This document shows positions 25,661 to 34,065 of a stretch of 64,000 bases of DNA, piece after piece (positions within the stretch are counted from its first letter, which is position 1; each line of letters begins with the position of its first letter). The stretch covers positions 186,001 to 250,000 of the forward strand of contig CAVZUJ010000005.1 in the NCBI GenBank assembly GCA_963778525.1, given 5' to 3'. Origin of the DNA: Schlegelella_A sp963778525 (lineage in GTDB: Bacteria > Pseudomonadota > Gammaproteobacteria > Burkholderiales > Burkholderiaceae_C). Both the position numbers and the translations under genes were made by a program. Under the pieces are notes generated by a model. That model was not told where the DNA came from and made no database searches. It was given only the letters and a program-made list of their open reading frames with translations.

Positions 25661-27141
25661 CGACGTTCGCCGAGGCTTGCGGCGCGGCCGACGCGCTGCG
25701 CGCGCAGGCCTGCGAGCGCGTCGCGCAGCGGATGCGCGACGAAGGCATCGACCTCGTGCGCATCGGCTGGTGCGACCTGCACGGCGTGCTGCGCGGCAAG
25801 ACGCTGAGCGCGTCATCGGTGATGCGCGCCCTCGACGCCGGTGTCGGCATGGTCAGCACGATCCTGCTCAAGGACACCTCGGACCGCACCGCCTACCGCG
25901 TCTTCGAGCCCGGTCTCGAGCAGGCGCTGCCCGGCTTCGGCTTTGCCAACAACGTGTTGCTGTTGCCCGATCCGGCCAGCTTTCGCACCTTGCCATGGGC
26001 GCCGCACACCGGCTGGATGCGGGCCGAAGCATGGTTCGAGGACGCAACGCCGGTGCCCATCGACACCCGCCGCATCCTGCGCAGCGCGCTCGAGCGGCTT
26101 GCCGCCGCCGGCTTCGGCCTGAAGTGCGGGCTCGAGGTCGAGTTCCACATCTACCGCCTCGTCGCGCGCGACGCCGACGCGGCGCTCGATCCGCAGCATG
26201 CCGCGTGGCCCGGGCCGGTGCCCGGCGTGCGCATGATCCATCCCGGCTACAACCTGCTCGCCGAAGGCTGGGCCGACATGTCCGACGATGCATTGCGGAT
26301 CGTCCAGCGCACGGCCGAAGGACTCGGTTTGCCGCTCGCCTCGCTCGAGATCGAGCTCGGGCCGAGCCAGGTCGAAGCGGTGTTCGATGCCACCGACGCG
26401 CTGAGCGCGGCCGATCAGATGGTGGCGTTTCGCAACGGCGTGCGCCAGGCGCTTCGGCGCGAAGGCTTTCATGCCAGCTTCGTCTGCCTGCCGCCGTTTC
26501 CGGAGGCGATGGCCAGCGGCTGGCATCTGCACCAGTCGCTCGTCGATGCGGCGTCGGGTGCCAATGCGTTTCGGCGCGAGTCGCCGCAGGTCGGCAGCAA
26601 TGCTGCCGAGGCCGGGCACACGCTGTCGGCCGTCGGCGAGAGCTGGCTCGCCGGCCTGCTCGCGCACGGCCGGGCGATGACGCCCTTCTGCGCCCCCACG
26701 CTCAACGCCTACGGCCGCTTTCGCCCCAATGCCATGGCGCCGAACGCGGTGATCTGGGGCCGCGACCATCGCGGCGCGATGCTGCGCGTGCTCGGCCGCT
26801 GCGGCGACGGCGCGACGCGCATCGAGAACCGGATCGGCGAGCCTGCGGCCAATCCCTACCTCTACATGGCCGCGCAGATCCACGCCGGCCTCGACGGCAT
26901 CGAGCGCGGACTGCGAGCGCCGCCGGCCACCGGTGCGCCTTACGCCGGCAGCCCCGAGCTGCTGCCGACCCGCCTCGCCGAAGCGCTCGATGCGCTGGCC
27001 GGCGATCCGGCGCTGGTCGCCGGCTTCGGGCCGCCTGTCGTCGACTGGCTGACACAGGTCAAGCGATTCGAGATCGCCCGCCACGACAGCGCCGCCGACA
27101 GCGGCGTGTGGCAGGCGCGCGAATATTTCGGCCGGATCTGA
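25657..27141 (+). CDS. Glutamine synthetase-like ligase (gamma-glutamyl-amine type)
   Basis: A 494-residue protein of the glutamine synthetase fold. It has the EVEFHIY metal site, WHLHQSLVD (equivalent of HVHQSL), APTLNAYGRFRPN, the Arg-rich active-site region RGAMLRVLG/TRIENRIGEPAANPYLY and the closing AGLDGIERGL. Residue patterns and length fit the GS-like ligases that couple glutamate to amines (as TdnQ-type in aniline catabolism or PuuA-type in polyamine use) rather than housekeeping GlnA. It starts with TTG at 25657, overlapping the oxygenase stop as TTGA. It is followed four bases later by the ferredoxin gene. A role in gamma-glutamylating an amine substrate is inferred from family and context. 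Confidence 0.82.
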   Translation: MTTFAEACGAADALRAQACERVAQRMRDEGIDLVRIGWCDLHGVLRGKTLSASSVMRALDAGVGMVSTILLKDTSDRTAYRVFEPGLEQALPGFGFANNVLLLPDPASFRTLPWAPHTGWMRAEAWFEDATPVPIDTRRILRSALERLAAAGFGLKCGLEVEFHIYRLVARDADAALDPQHAAWPGPVPGVRMIHPGYNLLAEGWADMSDDALRIVQRTAEGLGLPLASLEIELGPSQVEAVFDATDALSAADQMVAFRNGVRQALRREGFHASFVCLPPFPEAMASGWHLHQSLVDAASGANAFRRESPQVGSNAAEAGHTLSAVGESWLAGLLAHGRAMTPFCAPTLNAYGRFRPNAMAPNAVIWGRDHRGAMLRVLGRCGDGATRIENRIGEPAANPYLYMAAQIHAGLDGIERGLRAPPATGAPYAGSPELLPTRLAEALDALAGDPALVAGFGPPVVDWLTQVKRFEIARHDSAADSGVWQAREYFGRI

Positions 27142-27145
27142 GGCC

Positions 27146-27481
27146 ATGGACCGGCGCGTGATCGAGGTCTTCCTGACCGATGCCGCCGGAGTCCGGCATC
27201 GCGTCACCGGGCGCGTCGGCGACAGCCTGATGGGCGCGGCCACCGATGCCGGCATCGATGCCATCAAGGCCGATTGCGGCGGCATGATGACCTGCGCCAC
27301 CTGCCACGTCTTCGTCGATCCGGAGTGGGCGCAACGCCTGCCGCCACCGTCCTCCGATGAGGACGCGATGCTCGAGATGACAGCCGCAGCACGCCGGCCA
27401 ACGAGCCGCCTGAGTTGCCAGATCATCCTCGGCGATGCCCTCGACGGCCTGAGCGCCGAGCTGCCCGACACGCAGTACTGA
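27146..27481 (+). CDS. [2Fe-2S] ferredoxin, adrenodoxin type
   Basis: A 111-residue soluble ferredoxin with the adrenodoxin/putidaredoxin spacing of cluster ligands: Cys44, Cys50, Cys53 (DCGGMMTCATCHVFV) and Cys91 (LSCQI). It probably passes electrons from a reductase, not encoded here, to the Rieske oxygenase at the start of the operon. The start at 27146 lies four bases after the stop of the ligase gene. It is the last gene of the three-gene unit; a GC-rich hairpin follows the stop. Length is normal. Confidence 0.9.
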   Translation: MDRRVIEVFLTDAAGVRHRVTGRVGDSLMGAATDAGIDAIKADCGGMMTCATCHVFVDPEWAQRLPPPSSDEDAMLEMTAAARRPTSRLSCQIILGDALDGLSAELPDTQY

Positions 27482-27506
27482 GCCGCCGCTTCAGAGCCGA
27501 GGCGGC
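27482..27506. terminator. Candidate hairpin between convergent genes
   Basis: GCCGCC (27482-27487) can pair with GGCGGC (27501-27506) across a 13-base loop, directly after the ferredoxin stop and before the convergent gspB-like gene. No U-run follows on either strand, so Rho-independent termination is doubtful. Confidence 0.3.
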
Positions 27507-27515
27507 CGGTGCCCC

Positions 27516-28217
27516 TCAGAAGGGCAGCTCGTAGCGATAGCCCTTGTAGCTCAACACCGCCGATTTCGGCTTGATCTGCTCGAGCACGAGCTGCGGCGCG
27601 AGCGTGTCGCCTTCGTGGAAGACGCGGCCGTTGAAGATCACCATGCGGCTCGCGGCATCCTTGCTGAAGCTGGCGCCGCCGAAGCTCAGCGGCGGCAGCT
27701 CGCGGCGCATCGCGTCGGGCAGGGCACCGAGGCCGCCGCCGCTCGCCGCGGCAGAGGCTGCGGGCGGTGCGCTGCGGTTCGCGCGCCGCGTGTCCGGCAC
27801 GCTCGCCGCGGCTGCATGGGGCGAGCGTTTGATCTCGTGCCTGGCCGCGGCCATCGGTGCGGCCGTGGCACCGGCCACGGGTTGCGATGCGCCGCCGGAT
27901 GTCGGAGCCGAAGCGGCAAGGGGCGCGGGCAGCGGCATCGGTGGCGAGACCGGAAGCGCCGGCGGCGGTATCGGCGCAGGCTGCACCGCGCCTTGCGCAG
28001 CGGGGCGTGCCGTGTCCGCGCTGCCCCAGAAATGCCAGGCCAATGCGCTGCCGAGCGCAAGCACCAGGAAGACGATCGCGCCGATCAGCAGCAGCGGCCG
28101 GTCGCGGCCTTCGTCGTCGCCGGGCAAGGCGCCGTATTGCTGCGTGTGCAGGCTCGGCACTTCGCCACGGTCGCGCTCGGCATCGGCGCGGCGCAGGGCA
28201 TCGAGGATGTACGACAT
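27516..28217 (-). CDS. gspB: Type II secretion accessory protein GspB
   Basis: A 233-residue inner-membrane protein. It starts MSYILDALRRADAERDRGEVPSL, the GspB/ExeB-type cytoplasmic head. A single membrane segment follows (about 43-63, LLLIGAIVFLVLALGSALAW), then a long Pro/Ala-rich periplasmic linker and the C-terminal T2SSB domain (MVIFNGRVFHEGDTLAPQL ... VLSYKGYRYELPF). With GspA it helps insert or assemble the secretin through the peptidoglycan in type II secretion. It lies 25 bases after the GspA-like gene on the same strand; the core gsp genes are not in the window. Confidence 0.85.
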   Translation of the reverse strand: MSYILDALRRADAERDRGEVPSLHTQQYGALPGDDEGRDRPLLLIGAIVFLVLALGSALAWHFWGSADTARPAAQGAVQPAPIPPPALPVSPPMPLPAPLAASAPTSGGASQPVAGATAAPMAAARHEIKRSPHAAAASVPDTRRANRSAPPAASAAASGGGLGALPDAMRRELPPLSFGGASFSKDAASRMVIFNGRVFHEGDTLAPQLVLEQIKPKSAVLSYKGYRYELPF

Positions 28218-28242
28218 GCGGACGACCGGTTGACGCAGGCGC

Positions 28243-30159
28243 TCAGTGCGGCGCCGCGTTGGCGAGCAGGGTCGGCTCGTCGACGTGGGTGGCGCGATTG
28301 AGCTGCATGAAGGTGGTGGGCCCGGCCTTGCCGACGCCGCTCAGGCCATGGCTGGTCTGGAAGCGCACGACCTTGGCGCGCAGGGCGGCGTCCATCGTCT
28401 GCTTGCCTTCGGGCGGCGCTTCACCGGCGAGGGTCGCGAGGTCAGCCGCCAGGCGATCGACGAGCGGACCGGAATCGCCCTCGCCGAGCGCGCTCGTGTA
28501 GCCGGCTGGCAGACGCCAGAGCGTGCCGAATTCGCCGTGCCAGAGCTTGAGCAGGGCGGCGAACGAAACGCGGCGCGTCTGGCCGTCGACGCGGACCACG
28601 GCATCGTCGCCGTCGAGCCGGGCCAGGACCACGGCGACGTTCTTGCCGGCCTCGTCGTGCAAGGTCATGAAGCCGGGCCGGTCGAGGCTTCTCAGCATCG
28701 CGGGCGTGCTCGTGAACTTGAAGCAGCGGATCTGCTGGCGGGCCGCCGCGGCGCACGGATCGCCGACGTCGTTGCCGACCTTCCACATCGGCGCCAGCTC
28801 GCGCCAGGCTGCCTTCTCGTCGCGGCCGAGCGTGTTCAGCTGCGAGCGGAGCTCGGCGAAGTTGTCGATCGGTGCCGCCTGCATCGATGGCGTCGTCGCG
28901 ACGGCGCTGGCGGGTACGCTTGCCGCTCGGGCGCCGATGGCTGCGGGCGACGATGCGGGCGTTGCTGCCGATGCGGCCTTGGTCGCCGCACTGGCCGCGC
29001 CTGAAGCCGGACTTGCGCCCGAGGGCGCGGCCGACGCGGGCAACGGCGGCGCCGCGGTTGCGGACGATGCCGACGAAGAGGCCGACCCCGACGCCGGCGC
29101 GAAGGCGCCGCTCACCATCGACGCCGCCGTCGCTGCCGCACCCGCGCTCGCGGCCGGGCTCGACGGCGCCGCCCCGGCCATCGTCGGTGCCGAGGCAGCC
29201 ATCGGCGGCGGCGTGAAATAGCGATAGCCGCCATAGATGGCAAAGCCGATCAAGGCGAACAGGGCCAGCCCGGCCGCGCCGAGAAAGGCGATGCCTGCGG
29301 TCGTGCCGAGCAGCGACCGGTCGGGTGCCGAAGACTCGGAGCTGCCGAAGACCTCGCGCGCCGACTTCTCCACCATCTCGGTGTCGATCTGGTGCCGACC
29401 ATGCGCGTAGGCGCCGAGCATGGCGCGGTCGCAGAGCAGGTTGATGCGGCGCGGCACACCGCGCGCGATCGCGAAGACCCGTTGCAGGGCCTTGCGGTCG
29501 AAGGGGATCGCACGCGTCATGCCGGCGACCGAGAGCCGGTGCCGGATGTAGTGCTCGGTTTCCTTCTCCGAGAGCGCCCTCAGGTGGAAGCGCGCCACGA
29601 CGCGCTGGGCCAGCTGCTCGAGCTCGGGCTTCTCGAGCATCGTGCGCAGCTCGGGCTGGCCGATGAGCACGATCTGCAGCAGCTTCTTCTCGTTCGTCTC
29701 GAGGTTGGTGAGCAGGCGCAACTGCTCCAGCACGTCGACCGCGAGGAGCTGGGCCTCGTCGATGATGAGGACGTTGTTCTGGCCGACCGCGTGCGTCTTC
29801 AGCAGGAACTCGTTGAGCGCGTCGACATAGGTCTTCACCGTCGCCGGCGCGTGCGGGTCGACGAGGTAGGGGATGCGGAACTCGTCGCAGATCGACTTCA
29901 CCAGCTCGATCTGCGTGAGCTTGGGATTGAAGATGTAGGCGACGTTGCAGCGCTTCGGGATCTGCTCGAGAAAGCAGCGGCAGACGGTGGTCTTGCCGGC
30001 GCCGATCTCGCCCGAGAGCAGCACGAAGCCACCGCCGCCGCCGACGCCATAGAGCAGGTGCGCGAGCGCCTCGCGGTGGCGCTTGCTCATGTAGAGATAG
30101 CGCGGGTCGGGCGCGAGCGAGAACGGCTCCTGGTTCAGGCCGAAGAACCGCATGTACAT
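28243..30159 (-). CDS. gspA: GspA/ExeA-type AAA ATPase with peptidoglycan-binding domain
   Basis: A 638-residue protein. MYMRFFGLNQEPFSLAPDPR opens an ExeA-type AAA domain (1 to about 270) with Walker A GEIGAGKTT (50-58) and Walker B NVLIIDEAQLL. A membrane segment (about 285-305) leads to a long Ala/Ser/Pro-rich periplasmic spacer and a C-terminal part with a peptidoglycan-binding domain (AALRAKVVRFQTSHGLSGVGK). It should work with GspB to place the type II secretin. The start at 30159 matches the family N-terminus. The low-complexity spacer (about 150 residues) is longer than I would expect. Confidence 0.85.
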   Translation of the reverse strand: MYMRFFGLNQEPFSLAPDPRYLYMSKRHREALAHLLYGVGGGGGFVLLSGEIGAGKTTVCRCFLEQIPKRCNVAYIFNPKLTQIELVKSICDEFRIPYLVDPHAPATVKTYVDALNEFLLKTHAVGQNNVLIIDEAQLLAVDVLEQLRLLTNLETNEKKLLQIVLIGQPELRTMLEKPELEQLAQRVVARFHLRALSEKETEHYIRHRLSVAGMTRAIPFDRKALQRVFAIARGVPRRINLLCDRAMLGAYAHGRHQIDTEMVEKSAREVFGSSESSAPDRSLLGTTAGIAFLGAAGLALFALIGFAIYGGYRYFTPPPMAASAPTMAGAAPSSPAASAGAAATAASMVSGAFAPASGSASSSASSATAAPPLPASAAPSGASPASGAASAATKAASAATPASSPAAIGARAASVPASAVATTPSMQAAPIDNFAELRSQLNTLGRDEKAAWRELAPMWKVGNDVGDPCAAAARQQIRCFKFTSTPAMLRSLDRPGFMTLHDEAGKNVAVVLARLDGDDAVVRVDGQTRRVSFAALLKLWHGEFGTLWRLPAGYTSALGEGDSGPLVDRLAADLATLAGEAPPEGKQTMDAALRAKVVRFQTSHGLSGVGKAGPTTFMQLNRATHVDEPTLLANAAPH

Positions 30160-30252
30160 GGATGCGGAGAATACTTGAGGGCGCCTCGGTGTCGAGCGGG
30201 ACTATCCTTGCCGGCCCGTGGCTCTGTCGGCTGCTGCCGGAGCTCGCTCCGC

Positions 30253-30540
30253 TCAGGCTTCGAAGCTGATCAGGTCGACATCGGCGGCTTGCATGCGCAG
30301 CGGAATCAGCGCCTGGTAGGCGGCGGAGCTGAACCAGGCATCGGCCGACGCGAGGTCGGGAAAGCGCAGCACCACGGTGTCGGTTCGCGCATGATCGCCG
30401 CCGAGCACTGCGGCGCGTCGGCCGCGAAAGACCAGCTCGGCGTTCCACGGCGCGATCGTCGCCGGTACCTGGGCGCAATACTGCGCCCACTTCTGCGCAT
30501 CCTTGATGCTGATATGGCCGATGACGCAGGCACCACTCAT
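30253..30540 (-). CDS. DUF1330 family protein, 95 aa
   Basis: A ferredoxin-like dimeric alpha-beta-barrel protein of the DUF1330 family: SGACVIGHISIKDAQKWAQY, ELVFRGRRAAVLGGDHARTD and TVVLRFPDLASADAWFSS give the expected order, and the length is typical. Function is not established for the family. It starts at 30540, 23 bases after the stop of the LivF-type ATPase gene on the same strand, so it may be the last gene of that importer operon and belong to the same catabolic pathway. Confidence 0.85.
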   Translation of the reverse strand: MSGACVIGHISIKDAQKWAQYCAQVPATIAPWNAELVFRGRRAAVLGGDHARTDTVVLRFPDLASADAWFSSAAYQALIPLRMQAADVDLISFEA

Positions 30541-30563
30541 CGACGTCGTCTCGCTGCCGCGAC

Positions 30564-31262
30564 TCACAAGCCGAGATAGCGCTGCAGGATCTGCGGCTGC
30601 GCCTTGATCTCGTCGGCGCGGCCCTCGTGCACGATGTGCCCGTTGTTGATGATGTAGACGCGCTGCGCCAGCGCCAGCGTGGCAGCGAGGTTCTGCTCGA
30701 CCAGCACGATGGTCAGGCCGGCCGCCGCCAGGTTGCGGCAGACCTTCATCAGCTCCTTCACGATCAGCGGCGCGAGCCCCTCGAAAGGCTCGTCCAGCAG
30801 GATGATCTTCGGGTCGCGGATGAGGGCGCGCGCGATGGCCAGCATCTGTTGCTCGCCGCCCGACAGGTCGGTGCCGCGGCTGGTGCGCCGCTGCTTGAGG
30901 CGCGGGAACATCTCGTAGATGCGATCGAGCGGCCATTTGCCCGGTGCCGTGAGGCCGGCCAGGATCAGGTTCTCCTCGACGTCCAGGCTGCCGAACACGC
31001 GCCGTTCCTCGTGCACGAGCTGCATGCCCGCGCGCGCGATGGCGTGGCTCTTCTTGCCGGCCAGCTCCACGCCTTCGAGCGTCACCGAGCCGGCGCGCGG
31101 CGTCACCACGCCCATCAGGCTCTTCAGGGTCGTGCTCTTGCCGGCGCCGTTGCGCCCGAGCAGCGCCACCACCTCGTTCTTGTCGACGCGCAGGCCGACG
31201 TCGAACAGGATGTGCGAATCGCCGTAGTAGCTGTTGAGCCCTGTGACTTCGAGGAGGCTCAT
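30564..31262 (-). CDS. livF: ABC transporter ATP-binding protein LivF
   Basis: A 232-residue LivF-type ATPase: Walker A GRNGAGKST, signature LSGGEQQMLAIARAL, Walker B IILLDEPFEGLAP, and the LivF-specific MQLVHEERRVFGSLDVEENL. It energises the branched-chain-type importer encoded upstream. ATG at 31262 overlaps the TGA of the permease-ATPase fusion gene. Part of the set SBP (35409) - LivH - LivM/LivG fusion - LivF, all on the minus strand. Confidence 0.92.
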   Translation of the reverse strand: MSLLEVTGLNSYYGDSHILFDVGLRVDKNEVVALLGRNGAGKSTTLKSLMGVVTPRAGSVTLEGVELAGKKSHAIARAGMQLVHEERRVFGSLDVEENLILAGLTAPGKWPLDRIYEMFPRLKQRRTSRGTDLSGGEQQMLAIARALIRDPKIILLDEPFEGLAPLIVKELMKVCRNLAAAGLTIVLVEQNLAATLALAQRVYIINNGHIVHEGRADEIKAQPQILQRYLGL

Positions 31263-33106
31263 ACCAGCTCGTCTTCGTGGATGCCGCCGAGGTACGCGTC
31301 CTGGACCAGGGCGTTGCCCTTGATCTCGTCGGGCGTGCCCTCGACCAGGACGCGGCCTTCCTGCAGCACCGTGATGCGGCCGGCCAGTTCGAACAGCGCG
31401 TCCATGTCGTGGTCGATGATGATCATCGTGCGCCCCTGCGCGATCGAATTGAGCAGCCGCACGGTCTCGACGCGCTCGCGCGGGCTCATGCCCGCGAGCG
31501 GCTCGTCGAGCAGCAGCAAGCTGGGCGACGAGGCGAGGGCCAGGCCGATTTCGAGCCGGCGCTTCTCGCCGTAGGCCAGCTGCGACACCGGCGTATCGCG
31601 GCGCGCCGTGAGGTTGACGAGCTGCAGCGTGTGCTCCACCTGTTCGTCGAGGCCGGGGATCTTCGACAGGCGCCGGAACAGATCGAGCTTGAACTTGCCG
31701 CGCAGCTCCGCCAGCGCGGCGATGGTGACGTTCTCGCGCACCGTCAGCTTGTTGAAGAGCTGGTTCACCTGGTAGCTCTTGGTCAGGCCGAGCTGGCAGA
31801 CGTCGGTGACGCTCTTGCCCGTGATGTCGCGGCCCTCGAAGACGATCGAGCCGGACGTCGGCGGGACCTCGCAGGTGAGCATCTTGAAGAAGGTCGTCTT
31901 GCCGGCGCCGTTCGGGCCGATGATGCCGCGCAGCTCGCCCTGCTGTACCGTGAAGTCGATGCCCTCGTTGGCGACGACGCCGCCATAGCGCTTGGTCAGG
32001 CCCCGGGCCTGCAGGAGCGGCCCCTGGTAGCTGGCGGGAACCGGATGGCGTGCTGCCATCGGCGCGACCGGCGCGATCGGCGCGGCGGGAGCGGCCGGAG
32101 CGGCTTCCTGCGCCGGCTCGGGGGCGGCGGCGCCCTTGCCGCTCGCGAGCGCGAACAGGTCCTTGATGCCGCCGATGATGCCCTGCCGCAGGAAGCACAC
32201 CAGCAGCACGAACACCAGCCCGAGCACCAGCTTCCAGGCCGCGCCGAGCTTCAGGGTGGCCTGCAGGAAGTCCTGCAGGAAGAGCCAGACGCCGGCGCCG
32301 ACGAGCGGGCCGAACAGCGTGCCGCGGCCACCGATGGCGGTCTGCATGATCAGCTGGCCCGAGGTGTCGAACATGAAGGCGTCCGGCGGCATGAAGGCCT
32401 GCAGCACGCCGAGCAGGCCGCCGGCGAAGCCGGCGTAGGCGGCGGCGATCACGAAGGCGGTGAGCTTGTAGCCTTGCACGTTGTGGCCGACCGCCGCGGC
32501 GCGCAGTGGGTTCTCGCGGATGGCGGTGAAGATGACGCCCACCGGCGAGCGCACGATGCGCAGCGCGATCACGATGCCGACGAAATAGCAGAACGCGAGA
32601 AACGGATAGAGCGCCCAGCCGGACGTGAAATTCAGCGTCGTGAAGCCGAGGTCGAAGCTCGGGGTGGGCACGCCGGGCAGGCCGTTCTCGCCGCCCGTCC
32701 ACGCCGAGAGTGGATTGAACTCGACGAAGAAGAAGATCTCGGCGATGGCCACCGTGATCATGGCGAAGTAGATCCCGGTGCGCCTGAGCGCAAGCAGGCC
32801 GATCAGGTAGCCCACCAGTGCGGCGGCCACCATGCCGATGAAGAGCGCCGGCACCACGTGCGTGAAGCCGGTGCGGGTGAGCAGGTAGGCGGCGACGAAG
32901 CCGCCGGTGCCGTAGAACGCCGATTGGCCGAACGAGAGCAGGCCGGTGTAGCCGAACAGGATGTCGAAGCCGATGCCGAAGAGGCCCCAGACCAGGATGC
33001 GGTTGACGGTGTTGGGCGCCGCGTTGAGATGGGGCAGCACGAAGGGCACCGCGATCAGGACGGCTGCCGTCACGATCTCGACCAGAACCGGTCGCTTGCT
33101 GAACAT
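31259..33106 (-). CDS. ABC transporter permease-ATPase fusion (LivM-LivG)
   Basis: A 615-residue fusion. Residues 1 to about 315 are a LivM permease with about nine hydrophobic segments (FDILFGYTGLLSFGQSAFYG is the family signature). An Ala/Pro-rich linker of about 45 residues follows. From about 362 there is a LivG ATPase with Walker A GPNGAGKTT, signature LAYGEKRRLEIGLAL and Walker B LLLLDEPLAGMSP. The Ala/Pro linker is longer than in the other fusion of this window, and the two proteins are clearly different in sequence, so they are not recent duplicates. Start at 33106; 13 bases separate it from the LivH gene. Confidence 0.88.
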   Translation of the reverse strand: MFSKRPVLVEIVTAAVLIAVPFVLPHLNAAPNTVNRILVWGLFGIGFDILFGYTGLLSFGQSAFYGTGGFVAAYLLTRTGFTHVVPALFIGMVAAALVGYLIGLLALRRTGIYFAMITVAIAEIFFFVEFNPLSAWTGGENGLPGVPTPSFDLGFTTLNFTSGWALYPFLAFCYFVGIVIALRIVRSPVGVIFTAIRENPLRAAAVGHNVQGYKLTAFVIAAAYAGFAGGLLGVLQAFMPPDAFMFDTSGQLIMQTAIGGRGTLFGPLVGAGVWLFLQDFLQATLKLGAAWKLVLGLVFVLLVCFLRQGIIGGIKDLFALASGKGAAAPEPAQEAAPAAPAAPIAPVAPMAARHPVPASYQGPLLQARGLTKRYGGVVANEGIDFTVQQGELRGIIGPNGAGKTTFFKMLTCEVPPTSGSIVFEGRDITGKSVTDVCQLGLTKSYQVNQLFNKLTVRENVTIAALAELRGKFKLDLFRRLSKIPGLDEQVEHTLQLVNLTARRDTPVSQLAYGEKRRLEIGLALASSPSLLLLDEPLAGMSPRERVETVRLLNSIAQGRTMIIIDHDMDALFELAGRITVLQEGRVLVEGTPDEIKGNALVQDAYLGGIHEDELV

Positions 33107-33119
33107 CAGGAGGAAGCCT

Positions 33120-33995
33120 TCAATCGCGGCCGCGCGCGCCGAACAGGCCGCGCGGGCGCACCAGCAACACCAGCGTCATGGCCGCAAAGAGCATGATGTA
33201 GGCGTAGCCGGGGTTGACCATCGAGGTGAGGCTGATGATCTCGCCGGCGATCAGGCCGCCGACCACCGCCCCGACGAACGAGCCGACGCCGCCGATGACC
33301 ACGACGACGAAGGTCTGCACCAGGATCGCTTCGCCCATGTCGGGCGAGAGCGACACCACGGGGGCGTTGACGATGCCCGCGAAGCCGGCCGCCATTGCAC
33401 CGATCCCGAACACCACCATGAACACCCGATAGACGTCGATGCCGAGCGAATCGACCATCACCGCGTCTTCGATGCCGGCGCGCACGATCATGCCCAGGCG
33501 GGTCCGGTAGAGCACGATGAACAGCGCCAGCAGTGCGACCGCGACGATGCCGACGACCGCCAGTCGGTAGGTGGGATAGAACATCACGCCCAGCGACGTG
33601 ATGCCCGAGAGCGCGGCCGGCGCGGGCACGGTCTTGGAGTCGCTCGAGAAGAAGAACCGAACGATCTCCATGAAGACGATGGACAGGCCGAACGTCACCA
33701 GCAGCTGGTCCTCGTTCGGGCGGCCGTAGAAATGCCGGATGATGACCCGCTCCATCACCACGCCCACCACCAGCATGAAGAGCGTGCCGGCGATCACGGC
33801 AATGACGAAGGAGCCGGTGGCCTGGTAGGCGACGTAGCCGGCATAGCCGCCCATCATGAACATCGCGCCGTGCGCGAGGTTCAGTACCCCGAGCGTGCCG
33901 TAGATGATCGTCAGGCCCGAGCTGATGAGCGCAAGCAACGCGCCCTGCGCCAGGCCGTTGAACAGTTGCGAAAGGAAGTTGGACCAGGTGATCAT
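33120..33995 (-). CDS. livH: ABC transporter permease LivH
   Basis: A 291-residue membrane protein with about eight hydrophobic segments. Family motifs are LTIIYGTLGVLNLAHGAMFMMG near the N-terminus (a LivH signature) and ILVQTFVVVVIGGVGSFVGAVV near the C-terminus. It forms the channel with the LivM half of the next gene. ATG at 33995 is chosen over a TTG at 34004. It follows the solute-binding protein gene after 70 bases. Confidence 0.88.
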   Translation of the reverse strand: MITWSNFLSQLFNGLAQGALLALISSGLTIIYGTLGVLNLAHGAMFMMGGYAGYVAYQATGSFVIAVIAGTLFMLVVGVVMERVIIRHFYGRPNEDQLLVTFGLSIVFMEIVRFFFSSDSKTVPAPAALSGITSLGVMFYPTYRLAVVGIVAVALLALFIVLYRTRLGMIVRAGIEDAVMVDSLGIDVYRVFMVVFGIGAMAAGFAGIVNAPVVSLSPDMGEAILVQTFVVVVIGGVGSFVGAVVGGLIAGEIISLTSMVNPGYAYIMLFAAMTLVLLVRPRGLFGARGRD

Positions 33996-34065
33996 GGCGG
34001 GCAAAAAAGGGCGCGGCAGGCAGCGGATGCTGCGACTTGCCGCGCCGATTCTCGACGGAGATCGA

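Noticed and set aside
25657..27141. Housekeeping glutamine synthetase GlnA
   Set aside because: It is coupled to an oxygenase gene, uses a TTG start, and its motifs fit GS-like amine ligases better than GlnA.
31277..33196. Long plus-strand open frame opposite the permease-ATPase fusion
   Set aside because: Charged low-complexity translation and no ribosome-binding site; the minus strand encodes a clear ABC protein over the same bases.
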